A stretch of DNA of 5,348 bases from an uncultured Campylobacter sp. (GTDB taxonomy: Bacteria > Campylobacterota > Campylobacteria > Campylobacterales > Campylobacteraceae), in the NCBI RefSeq assembly GCF_938017775.1, contig NZ_CALIIU010000010.1, positions 1 to 5,348 of the forward strand, written 5' to 3'. Of the stretch, positions 1-4,770 are shown one piece after another. The first letter of the stretch is position 1; each line of letters begins with the position of its first letter. The position numbers and the translations under genes are program-made. Under the pieces are notes generated by a model. That model was not told where the DNA came from, made no database searches, and saw nothing but the letters and a program-made list of their open reading frames with translations.

Positions 1-2
1 CG

Positions 3-110
3 CAGGGCAATAACTTAGCGCTAAATTTTAAGAAGGTTGCGCCAAAGTGTTTTGCGCGCGATCCGCGGTACCGAACGAAAAGCGGTATGAAAATAAAATT
101 TAAAGAGTAA
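3..110 (+). CDS. C-terminal tail of an unidentified upstream gene (partial)
   Basis: This frame is open from the left edge and ends with TAA at 108-110, three bases before the pssA ATG; the other two forward frames close within the first 18 bases. The visible 35 residues are basic (ending SGMKIKFKE) and show no motif I can name. Tight spacing to pssA suggests co-transcription. In Campylobacter the gene before pssA is often a phosphatidylserine-decarboxylase-related gene, and the final G-x-K-I segment would be compatible with such a tail, but this is too short to assert. An open run of 36 codons can occur by chance, and an upstream gene could instead end at 13 or 18, leaving about 100 bp of spacer. 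Confidence 0.45.
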   Translation, partial: QGNNLALNFKKVAPKCFARDPRYRTKSGMKIKFKE

Positions 111-113
111 GAG

Positions 114-863
114 ATGGAAGAGGAAAAGGGAAAATTAATCTACATATTGCCGAATTTTTTCACGGCGGCAAGCGTATTTTTGGCGGTCATCAGCATAATT
201 TCTACGATCAAGGGTAACTTCAGCGCCGCGATCTTTTATATCATTTTATCCTTGATCTGCGACGGGCTTGACGGCCGCGTGGCGAGGCTAACGCATGCCA
301 CGTCGAAATTCGGCGTGGAATTCGACAGCCTTGCGGATATCGTTGCTTTCGGCGTCGCGCCGGCGCTGCTATTTTACTGCGCGGTCGGGCACGATTACGG
401 CAAGGTTGGCTCGCTCGTAGCAGCACTTTACGTGGTTTTCGGCGCGATCAGGCTGGCGCGATTCAACGTCACCACGGGCACCTACGAGCCTAGCGTTTTT
501 ATCGGGCTGCCGATTCCGACGGCTGCGATTACGATGGCGTTTTGGATCGGAATTTATCTAAAATATGAGCTTTCCAAAGGGTTTGGCGTATTTTTGATCA
601 TCGCAATGGCGGCGCTATCGTTTTTAATGGTCAGCAACATCCGCTTTCCAAGCTTTAAAAAGATCAGCCTAAAGCGCCCCAACGCAATTAAAATTTTAGT
701 GCTTCTAATCGTCGTATTTTTCTCGCTTTTATATCTTTTCAGGCTGGAATTTCCGGCGGTGCTCACTTTGGTTTATATCGTTTACGGTTTGGTTCGCGGA
801 GCTTTAAATTTAAGCGCGGCCAAATTTCATAAAAAAGACAAACCCGAGGAAACGGCGAAATAA
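114..863 (+). CDS. pssA: CDP-diacylglycerol--serine O-phosphatidyltransferase (phosphatidylserine synthase)
   Basis: The product (249 aa) is an integral inner-membrane enzyme of the CDP-alcohol phosphatidyltransferase family. It transfers phosphatidyl from CDP-diacylglycerol to L-serine, giving phosphatidylserine, the precursor of phosphatidylethanolamine. The family signature D-x2-DG-x2-AR-x8-G-x3-D-x3-D is complete: D50, D53, G54, A57, R58, G67, D71 and D75; these aspartates bind the divalent metals and the CDP moiety. The PssA-type segments IRLARFN (112-118) and GLPIPTAA (131-138) separate it from phosphatidylglycerophosphate synthases. About eight hydrophobic segments are visible, near 9-30, 34-49, 76-92, 97-113, 130-149, 155-174, 192-209 and 213-231, with a charged Lys-rich C-terminus. 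Length is typical. The start is the ATG at 114, with AAAGAG at 102-107 as a modest ribosome binding site. This is not the phospholipase-D-type PssA of E. coli. Confidence 0.95.
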   Translation: MEEEKGKLIYILPNFFTAASVFLAVISIISTIKGNFSAAIFYIILSLICDGLDGRVARLTHATSKFGVEFDSLADIVAFGVAPALLFYCAVGHDYGKVGSLVAALYVVFGAIRLARFNVTTGTYEPSVFIGLPIPTAAITMAFWIGIYLKYELSKGFGVFLIIAMAALSFLMVSNIRFPSFKKISLKRPNAIKILVLLIVVFFSLLYLFRLEFPAVLTLVYIVYGLVRGALNLSAAKFHKKDKPEETAK

Positions 864-920
864 TCTCAAATATGTTTATCGCCGCGATTGTTTTTAAGCT
901 TGCGCGGCTATAATTTCGCC
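854..920. repeat. Nested inverted repeats spanning the pssA stop and the leuA upstream region
   Basis: GGCGAAAT at 854-861 is exactly complementary to ATTTCGCC at 913-920, and inside it GCCGCG at 881-886 is complementary to CGCGGC at 903-908 (16-nt loop). The outer left arm includes the first base of the pssA stop codon. No T-run follows either stem, so a classical intrinsic terminator is not evident; it may be a weak pssA terminator or a structure around the leuA promoter. The role is an inference. Confidence 0.45.
888..914 (+). promoter_or_regulatory. Candidate sigma-70-type promoter for leuA
   Basis: A perfect TATAAT stands at 909-914, in a 85-bp spacer, 35 bases before the leuA ATG. Upstream lies a T-rich stretch, TTGTTTTTAAGC at 888-899, which resembles the T-rich upstream part of Campylobacter promoters; these often lack a strict -35 box. 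The -10 box directly abuts the GCCGCG/CGCGGC inverted repeat. Prediction from sequence only. Confidence 0.5.
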
Positions 921-936
921 AAATTTTAACGATTTG

Positions 937-942
937 AAAGGA
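937..942 (+). promoter_or_regulatory. Ribosome binding site that sets the leuA start
   Basis: AAAGGA lies 6 bases before the ATG at 949. A longer reading from the in-frame TTG at 934 would place this Shine-Dalgarno inside the coding region and has no site of its own, so 949 is preferred. Confidence 0.8.
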
Positions 943-948
943 CAAGCA

Positions 949-2463
949 ATGGATAAAAATAAAATCATAATCTTCGATACGACGCTTCGTGACGGCGAGC
1001 AAAGCCCCGGAGCGTCGATGAATACGGACGAAAAGATCCATCTTGCGTTGCAGCTTGAAAAGCTGGGCGTAGATGTTATCGAGGCGGGTTTTGCAGCGGC
1101 GAGCCCAGGCGATTTTGACGCGATAGAAAAGATCGCGGGCGCCGTTAGCAAGGCTCGCGTCTGTTCGCTTGCGCGCGCTTTAGAAAAAGATATCAAAGCC
1201 GCCGGCGAAGCGGTAAAGGGTGCGAAGCTCGGCCGCATCCACACCTTCATCGCTACAAGCCCTATCCATATGGAATTTAAACTTAAAATGCAGCCGCAAG
1301 AGGTCATAAAGCGCGCCGTAGAGTCTGTGCAATACGCTAAAAGTCTATGCGATGACGTGGAGTTTAGCTGCGAGGATGCGTGCAGAAGCGATATTAGCTT
1401 TTTAAAAGAGATCTGCGACGCTGCGATAAACGCCGGAGCCTCCACCATAAATATCCCCGATACGGTGGGTTATCTCTATCCGGATGAGATCACCGCCCGA
1501 ATAGGTGAAATCGTTAAGCTTATCGGCGAGCGCGCCGTAGTTTCGGTGCACAACCACAACGACTTGGGAATGGCTACCGTAAATTCCTTAGCCGCTATCT
1601 TGGCGGGAGCCAGACAGGTCGAATGCACGATAAACGGTATCGGCGAGCGCGCGGGCAACGCGGCGCTAGAAGAGATCGTAATGGCGATCAAGACGCGCAG
1701 GGATAAATTTGCGCCGCTTTATACCGATATAAATTTGAAAGAAATTTATCCATCCAGCCGCCTAGTCGCGAGTATCACGGGTATCGAGCCGCAGCCTAAT
1801 AAAGCGATTGTGGGCAAAAACGCCTTCGCGCATGAAAGCGGTATCCACCAAGACGGCGTGCTAAAGCACAAAGAAACTTACGAGATCATGCACGCCGAGG
1901 ATATCGGGCTTGATAAAAACTCGCTCGTGCTGGGCAAACACAGCGGCCGCCACGCCTTTAAGGATAAACTGGTATCTTTGGGCTATGAGCTTAGTAACGA
2001 GCAAATTGAGATTGCGTTTAATAAATTTAAAGCGCTTGCAGATAGCAAAAAGGACGTTTTCGACGAGGATATTAGAGAGCTCGTAAACGACGAGTTCGTG
2101 GGGGCCGAGAAGACCTACGAAGTGCTGGTTTTAAGCTCCAATAGCTGCAACAAAGGACACGCTAGTACTGCGCTTACGCTAAGATATAAGGATGAAATTT
2201 TAAGCGATAGTGCGCTTGGAAACGGCGGTGTGGATGCGATATTTAAAGCGATAGACCGCATCAGCGGCGTCAGCGGTAGCTTGAAAGAATACCAAGTAAA
2301 AGCGGTCTCGCAGGGCAAAGACGCGCTGGCAAAAGTAACCGTCAAGGTGGAATTTAAAGACGGGGACACCATCATCGGCAGAGGACTTGACGTAGATACG
2401 ATGCTGGCGTCAGCGAAGGCCTACGTTGCGGCGCTAAACACATATCTGGACGCTAAGCGTTAA
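949..2463 (+). CDS. leuA: 2-isopropylmalate synthase
   Basis: The product (504 aa) condenses acetyl-CoA with 2-oxoisovalerate to 2-isopropylmalate, the first committed step of leucine synthesis, in the cytosol. Residues 5 to about 275 form the DRE-TIM barrel: DTTLRDGEQSPG at 10-21, HNHNDLG from 201, and NGIGERAGN at 229-237. The expected divalent-metal ligands are D10, H201, H203 and N237. A linker carries GKHSGRHAF at 329-337. From about 390 the C-terminal LeuA dimer domain, which binds leucine for feedback inhibition, is present and complete; GNGGVDA at 424-430 corresponds to the family's leucine-loop motif. The regulatory domain argues for true LeuA rather than homocitrate or citramalate synthase, although those relatives share the barrel. 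Length is close to the usual 500-520 aa. leuBCD are not next to it in this window; the neighbours are pssA and atpE. Confidence 0.96.
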   Translation: MDKNKIIIFDTTLRDGEQSPGASMNTDEKIHLALQLEKLGVDVIEAGFAAASPGDFDAIEKIAGAVSKARVCSLARALEKDIKAAGEAVKGAKLGRIHTFIATSPIHMEFKLKMQPQEVIKRAVESVQYAKSLCDDVEFSCEDACRSDISFLKEICDAAINAGASTINIPDTVGYLYPDEITARIGEIVKLIGERAVVSVHNHNDLGMATVNSLAAILAGARQVECTINGIGERAGNAALEEIVMAIKTRRDKFAPLYTDINLKEIYPSSRLVASITGIEPQPNKAIVGKNAFAHESGIHQDGVLKHKETYEIMHAEDIGLDKNSLVLGKHSGRHAFKDKLVSLGYELSNEQIEIAFNKFKALADSKKDVFDEDIRELVNDEFVGAEKTYEVLVLSSNSCNKGHASTALTLRYKDEILSDSALGNGGVDAIFKAIDRISGVSGSLKEYQVKAVSQGKDALAKVTVKVEFKDGDTIIGRGLDVDTMLASAKAYVAALNTYLDAKR

Positions 2464-2478
2464 GATGTCGGCGTGCTC

Positions 2479-2512
2479 GGCGGGATTTGTTAAATTTAAC
2501 GCAAATTCCGCC
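2479..2512 (+). terminator. Stem-loop after leuA, probable terminator
   Basis: GGCGGGATTTG at 2479-2489 pairs with CAAATTCCGCC at 2502-2512, an 11-bp stem with one G-U pair, starting 15 bases after the leuA stop. The loop contains the 10-bp palindrome TTAAATTTAA. The bases after the stem are A-rich rather than T-rich, so intrinsic termination may be weak; it could also protect the mRNA 3' end. Confidence 0.6.
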
Positions 2513-2555
2513 AGATTAAACAAATCAAAAGCAAAATTTTAATAATATTTCACAC

Positions 2556-2599
2556 TTAAAACGTTGGAGTAGGGGGTATTGAGCCGAAACTCGTTTTAA
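2556..2599 (+). promoter_or_regulatory. Inverted repeat in the atpE upstream leader
   Basis: TTAAAACG at 2556-2563 is exactly complementary to CGTTTTAA at 2592-2599. Three more pairs (AGT 2568-2570 with ACT 2589-2591) can stack inside after a 4-base bulge, leaving an 18-base loop that holds a run of five G. The right arm ends 11 bases before the atpE ribosome binding site at 2611. It could be a leader RNA structure affecting atpE translation or a protein-binding site; no known riboswitch class is recognised. Confidence 0.4.
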
Positions 2600-2610
2600 A
2601 ATTTATTTAT

Positions 2611-2614
2611 GGAG
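2611..2614 (+). promoter_or_regulatory. Ribosome binding site that sets the atpE start
   Basis: GGAG lies 6 bases before the ATG at 2621. The in-frame ATG at 2609 overlaps this site and has no Shine-Dalgarno of its own, so the shorter reading is preferred. It also puts the hydrophobic leader at the very N-terminus. Confidence 0.85.
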
Positions 2615-2620
2615 ACTTTT

Positions 2621-2959
2621 ATGAAAAAAGTTCTTGTATTGTTATTCGCACTTTGCGGTGCAGCTTTCGCTAGCGAGCAGCTAAGCGCTTACACTCAGAT
2701 CGTTTCTTTTTCTGCAATTACCGTTGCAGTCGTTTTAGGTCTAGCCGCTTTGGGTGGCGCGTTAGGTATGGGAAATGCCGCTAGCGCGACGCTTAACGGT
2801 ATCGCTAGAAACCCAAGCGTAGCTAGCAAACTATCGACTACGATGTATATCTCGCTTGCGATGATCGAAGCGCAGGTTATCTATGCGTTGGTTGTTTCAT
2901 TCGTCTTACTTTTTGCAAACCCTTTCGTAACAGAAGGTCTTGCGGCTGCTGCAAAATAA
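2621..2959 (+). CDS. atpE: F1Fo ATP synthase subunit c
   Basis: The product (112 aa) is the proteolipid that forms the rotating c-ring of the membrane Fo sector. Helix 1 (about 29-56) carries the Gly-rich packing stretch GGALGMGNAASATLNG (45-60). The polar loop is ARNPS (62-66), which contacts the central stalk, and helix 2 (about 72-100) holds the ion-binding carboxylate E83 in MIEAQVIYAL. Ala follows E83 where sodium-type rings have Ser or Thr, so proton coupling is likely (inference). The first 17 residues look like a signal peptide: M-K-K, a hydrophobic core, then AFA before S18. This extra leader is also found in Campylobacter and Helicobacter AtpE and explains a length above the 70-80 aa of most c subunits. 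The other atp genes are absent from the window, which matches the separate location of atpE in Campylobacter genomes. Confidence 0.95.
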   Translation: MKKVLVLLFALCGAAFASEQLSAYTQIVSFSAITVAVVLGLAALGGALGMGNAASATLNGIARNPSVASKLSTTMYISLAMIEAQVIYALVVSFVLLFANPFVTEGLAAAAK

Positions 2960-2963
2960 TCCT

Positions 2964-2984
2964 AAGCCCGAGAAATCGGGCTTT
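2964..2984 (+). terminator. Intrinsic terminator of atpE
   Basis: AAGCCCGA at 2964-2971 and TCGGGCTT at 2976-2983 form a perfect 8-bp stem closed by a GAAA tetraloop, 4 bases after the atpE stop codon. Only a short T-rich tail (CTTTAAACTT) follows. Confidence 0.85.
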
Positions 2985-2991
2985 AAACTTA

Positions 2992-2997
2992 TATAAT
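2992..2997 (+). promoter_or_regulatory. Candidate -10 box of the tRNA-Leu promoter
   Basis: A perfect TATAAT sits 31 bases before the mature tRNA 5' end and just downstream of the atpE terminator. It is preceded by TTTAAACTTA, similar to the T-rich -35-side element of Campylobacter promoters. It would let the tRNA be transcribed independently of atpE. Confidence 0.5.
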
Positions 2998-3028
2998 TCA
3001 AGGCTTAAGATCAAGCTTTAAAATTTAT

Positions 3029-3113
3029 GCGACCGTGGTGGAATTGGTAGACACGCTATCTTGAGGGGGTAGTGCCGCAAGGTGTACGAGTTCAAATCTC
3101 GTCGGTCGCACCA
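3029..3113 (+). tRNA. tRNA-Leu (anticodon GAG)
   Basis: All arms can be folded by eye. The acceptor stem is GCGACCG (3029-3035) with CGGTCGC (3103-3109), the discriminator is A3110 and CCA is encoded at 3111-3113. The D-arm is GTG/CAC around GAATTGGTAGA. The anticodon stem CTATC/GGTAG encloses TTGAGGG, giving anticodon GAG at 3063-3065, which reads CTC and CTT leucine codons. The long variable arm (13 nt, 3073-3085) marks a class II tRNA, and the T-arm is ACGAG/CTCGT. The gene looks intact. Its 3' end is exactly where base composition drops. Confidence 0.97.
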
Positions 3114-3159
3114 TCTATTAAAATTTTCCCTATTTTTTTGGTTTTATTAAATTTTGTTA

Positions 3160-3975
3160 CTAAAAAATTGAATACCTTTTCGGTAAATTATCTATGTTTA
3201 TACCTTGTTGCAAAAAATATTTTTTAACTTCTTTATAAATTTCATCGTTATATAAATAAATCATAAAATATCTACCCGAAACTGGTGTAGCATACATAGA
3301 TACCGTAAAAACTTCATTTGATATTCTTATAAAAGGTAAGGCTGTAAAACCTTTCAAATTTTTATTTCTGAATAAGTAAAAAATAAATTTGAATGTTAAA
3401 TTTACAAAATAAAATAAAATCAAGGGTAATAATAACTTACTACCATCGATAATTAGTAAAAGTATTATTATAAAATATACCAGTATGTGAAATTTCTCTG
3501 TTTTAACGGAGGAATTAGCAAAAAATGTTCTACCTAATTCGTCTTCTAATATTTTACATTGTCTTTTTAATTTTCCATAATCATAAAATTCTATATAGCG
3601 ATTTGTGAATTTTATTTTATGATTTTTAAATTTGAATTTTTGAAAAATTGCGACAATAACAATGTAAGTTATAGGGATTAAACTAAACCAAAAAAATACT
3701 TTATCTTCAATAGTTCCATAATCCCATAAATTTTCTAATAATCCAAAAAGTATTAGGCAAGAAATAAAAGATGAACCAAGCAATGTTAAAACGAAAAACT
3801 CTTCATAGCTTTGTAAGATAAGCGGATTTTCATCATAATCCCTAAAATTCGGATTATTTTGTTTTTGATTTTCAAGCCATTGTTGATATTTTTGCTCTTT
3901 GATTTGGGCTTGTTGTATTTTTGCTTCTGCATTTTTTCTTAACTGCTCGGCTCGTTGTTTTATATCGTTATTCAA
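3160..3975 (-). CDS. Multi-pass membrane protein with N-terminal coiled coil, unknown function
   Basis: I do not recognise this 271-aa protein. Residues 5-40 are rich in Gln, Lys, Glu and Ala and look like an amphipathic or coiled-coil helix. Two hydrophobic segments follow at about 60-80 and 93-111, then a polar, beta-rich section (about 118-160). Two more hydrophobic segments lie at about 163-177 and 181-201, then a C-terminal polar domain. The tail IYLYNDEIYKEV (239-250) followed by YFLQQ and the I-x-NL-x-K-x-Y ending resembles the tail of the protein encoded at 4769-5348, so the two are probably paralogs. The start is TTG at 3975, supported by AAAGGA 5 bases upstream; the next Met is at residue 227. 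The gene ends with tandem stops (TAG TAA) facing the tRNA. Membrane-bound partner or immunity protein of the 208-aa neighbour is a guess from context only. Confidence 0.82.
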   Translation of the reverse strand: MNNDIKQRAEQLRKNAEAKIQQAQIKEQKYQQWLENQKQNNPNFRDYDENPLILQSYEEFFVLTLLGSSFISCLILFGLLENLWDYGTIEDKVFFWFSLIPITYIVIVAIFQKFKFKNHKIKFTNRYIEFYDYGKLKRQCKILEDELGRTFFANSSVKTEKFHILVYFIIILLLIIDGSKLLLPLILFYFVNLTFKFIFYLFRNKNLKGFTALPFIRISNEVFTVSMYATPVSGRYFMIYLYNDEIYKEVKKYFLQQGINIDNLPKRYSIF

Positions 3976-3980
3976 ATCAA

Positions 3981-3986
3981 TCCTTT
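3981..3986 (-). promoter_or_regulatory. Ribosome binding site supporting a TTG start
   Basis: On the minus strand AAAGGA lies 5 bases before the TTG at 3975-3973. No in-frame ATG is nearby: the ATG at 4000-3998 is out of frame and reaches a stop after seven codons. Confidence 0.6.
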
Positions 3987-3998
3987 TTATAAAATTTC

Positions 3999-4004
3999 AT
4001 TGTA
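3999..4004 (-). promoter_or_regulatory. Candidate -10 box for the distal membrane-protein gene
   Basis: TACAAT (minus strand, 4004-3999) differs from TATAAT at one position and would give a leader of under 20 bases before the TTG start. No convincing -35 box is present. The 157-bp gap after the upstream gene makes a separate promoter plausible. Confidence 0.25.
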
Positions 4005-4107
4005 AATTCAATCTCGGTCAGTACCGCTGATACTGAATTTTATGAATTTACAAATTTAAACTCACTTTACAAATTCACACAATTAGTAAATTTAAATTTG
4101 CAAATTT
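4004..4107. repeat. Cluster of short AT-rich palindromes and repeats between two minus-strand genes
   Basis: AAATTCA at 4004-4010 and 4071-4077 is complementary to TGAATTT at 4034-4040 and 4043-4049. TCAGTA (4018-4023) pairs with TACTGA (4031-4036) over a 7-base loop. TTTACAAATT occurs at 4047-4056 and 4066-4075, with a one-base variant at 4097-4106. AAATTTAAATTT (4088-4099) and AAATTTGCAAATTT (4094-4107) are perfect palindromes. AAATTT words are common in these genomes, so part of this is expected. The stretch may end the upstream transcript or hold operator sites for the downstream gene. Confidence 0.45.
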
Positions 4108-4132
4108 GATATTTGGATCTGTTTGATCTGAA

Positions 4133-4759
4133 TTAGCCCTCGGTTAAACCCAAAAAATATAGCAGTCTTTTTTCTGCTTTGTCTAACTCGTTTGTTGTGT
4201 TTATAGTGGCTGTATGGGCTGATTTGTCGAAAGAGAATTCTTCGCTTGTTATATAATCTTTGATACTAAATTCTCTTGGTTTTGTAACTTTGTTATCTAA
4301 AACAATACCATCGAATTTATTGTCATTTTTAATATTGATTAATTCTTGTTCCAAAAAAGCACCAAAGCTCATATCGTTTGCGGAAGTTATCCAAGTAATA
4401 CCTAATGCTATAGCGCCAACAGCCACTGCACCCCAACCGACAGGATTTGAACCAAAGAAAGCGACATACGCACTAGAAGCTAAAGCACTAACAGCCAAGT
4501 CTTGCACCACATCACCGGCTCCCCTTGCGATAGCTTCGTCCCACTCTTTTTTCCCAGTAGCCGCATCAACGATAGGAATAACCATATTAAGCCCACCTGA
4601 TTTGATTTTCACACAATTATCAAAAACCTTGACATTATCAGGGTCGGCTAAAACATTTACAGGAATTCCTTTTATGAAATCGATTGTATCCGAAGTAGGC
4701 TTGACATACCAAGCAACACCTTGATTTGAATTGTTAGAAGTATTGTTATCTTCTGGCAT
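4133..4759 (-). CDS. 208-aa protein with central hydrophobic hairpin, unknown function (candidate membrane-active effector)
   Basis: I do not recognise a family. The N-terminus (1-14) is polar, rich in Asn, Ser and acidic residues, and there is no signal peptide. A mixed domain covers about 15-80. From about 84 to 125 two Ala/Gly/Val-rich hydrophobic segments (87-103 and 110-125) are joined by the turn GSNPVGWG (103-110). The C-terminal part (126-208) is charged, ending in a Lys/Glu helix and LLYFLGLTEG. Gly/Ala-rich hairpins with a similar N-P-V-G-W turn are familiar from pretoxin and pore-forming regions of polymorphic toxins, but here the likeness is only general. The start is ATG 4759 with AGGAGA at 4770-4765. 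The gene is 9 bases downstream of a membrane-protein gene whose stop overlaps this ribosome binding site, so the two are translated from one message. Its base composition is less AT-rich than its neighbours, mainly through Ala and Gly codons. Confidence 0.85.
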   Translation of the reverse strand: MPEDNNTSNNSNQGVAWYVKPTSDTIDFIKGIPVNVLADPDNVKVFDNCVKIKSGGLNMVIPIVDAATGKKEWDEAIARGAGDVVQDLAVSALASSAYVAFFGSNPVGWGAVAVGAIALGITWITSANDMSFGAFLEQELINIKNDNKFDGIVLDNKVTKPREFSIKDYITSEEFSFDKSAHTATINTTNELDKAEKRLLYFLGLTEG

Positions 4760-4764
4760 AATTT

Positions 4765-4770
4765 TCTCCT
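4765..4770 (-). promoter_or_regulatory. Strong ribosome binding site overlapping the upstream stop codon
   Basis: AGGAGA (minus strand, 4770-4765) lies 5 bases before the ATG at 4759. The TAG stop of the preceding gene (4771-4769) shares its A and G with the site, an arrangement that usually couples translation of the two genes. Confidence 0.8.

Noticed and set aside
934..948. Earlier TTG start for leuA adding five residues
   Set aside because: The AAAGGA Shine-Dalgarno at 937-942 would lie inside the coding region, whereas it is ideally placed for the ATG at 949.
894..1448. Long minus-strand open frame opposite leuA
   Set aside because: LeuA is complete with all motifs on the + strand; the antisense frame is a by-product of GC-rich codon use. 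The same applies to the other antisense frames over pssA and leuA.
2609..2620. Earlier ATG for atpE adding four residues
   Set aside because: It overlaps the GGAG that serves the ATG at 2621, and it has no ribosome binding site of its own.
3978..4000. Seven-codon open frame (ATG at 4000, minus strand) before the distal membrane-protein gene as a leader peptide
   Set aside because: It has no ribosome binding site and its length is expected by chance in AT-rich DNA.
4006..4026. Stretch TTCAATCTCGGTCAGTACC resembling the tRNA-Leu 3' end, as a possible attachment-site remnant
   Set aside because: The likeness to TTCAAATCTCGTCGGTCGCACC needs several gaps and mismatches, there is no encoded CCA in register, and T-arm-like words are common; it is too weak to call a repeat.
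4260..4724. 154-codon open frame on the + strand opposite the 208-aa gene
   Set aside because: It starts with TTG without a Shine-Dalgarno and is antisense to a gene that has a strong ribosome binding site and an operon partner.
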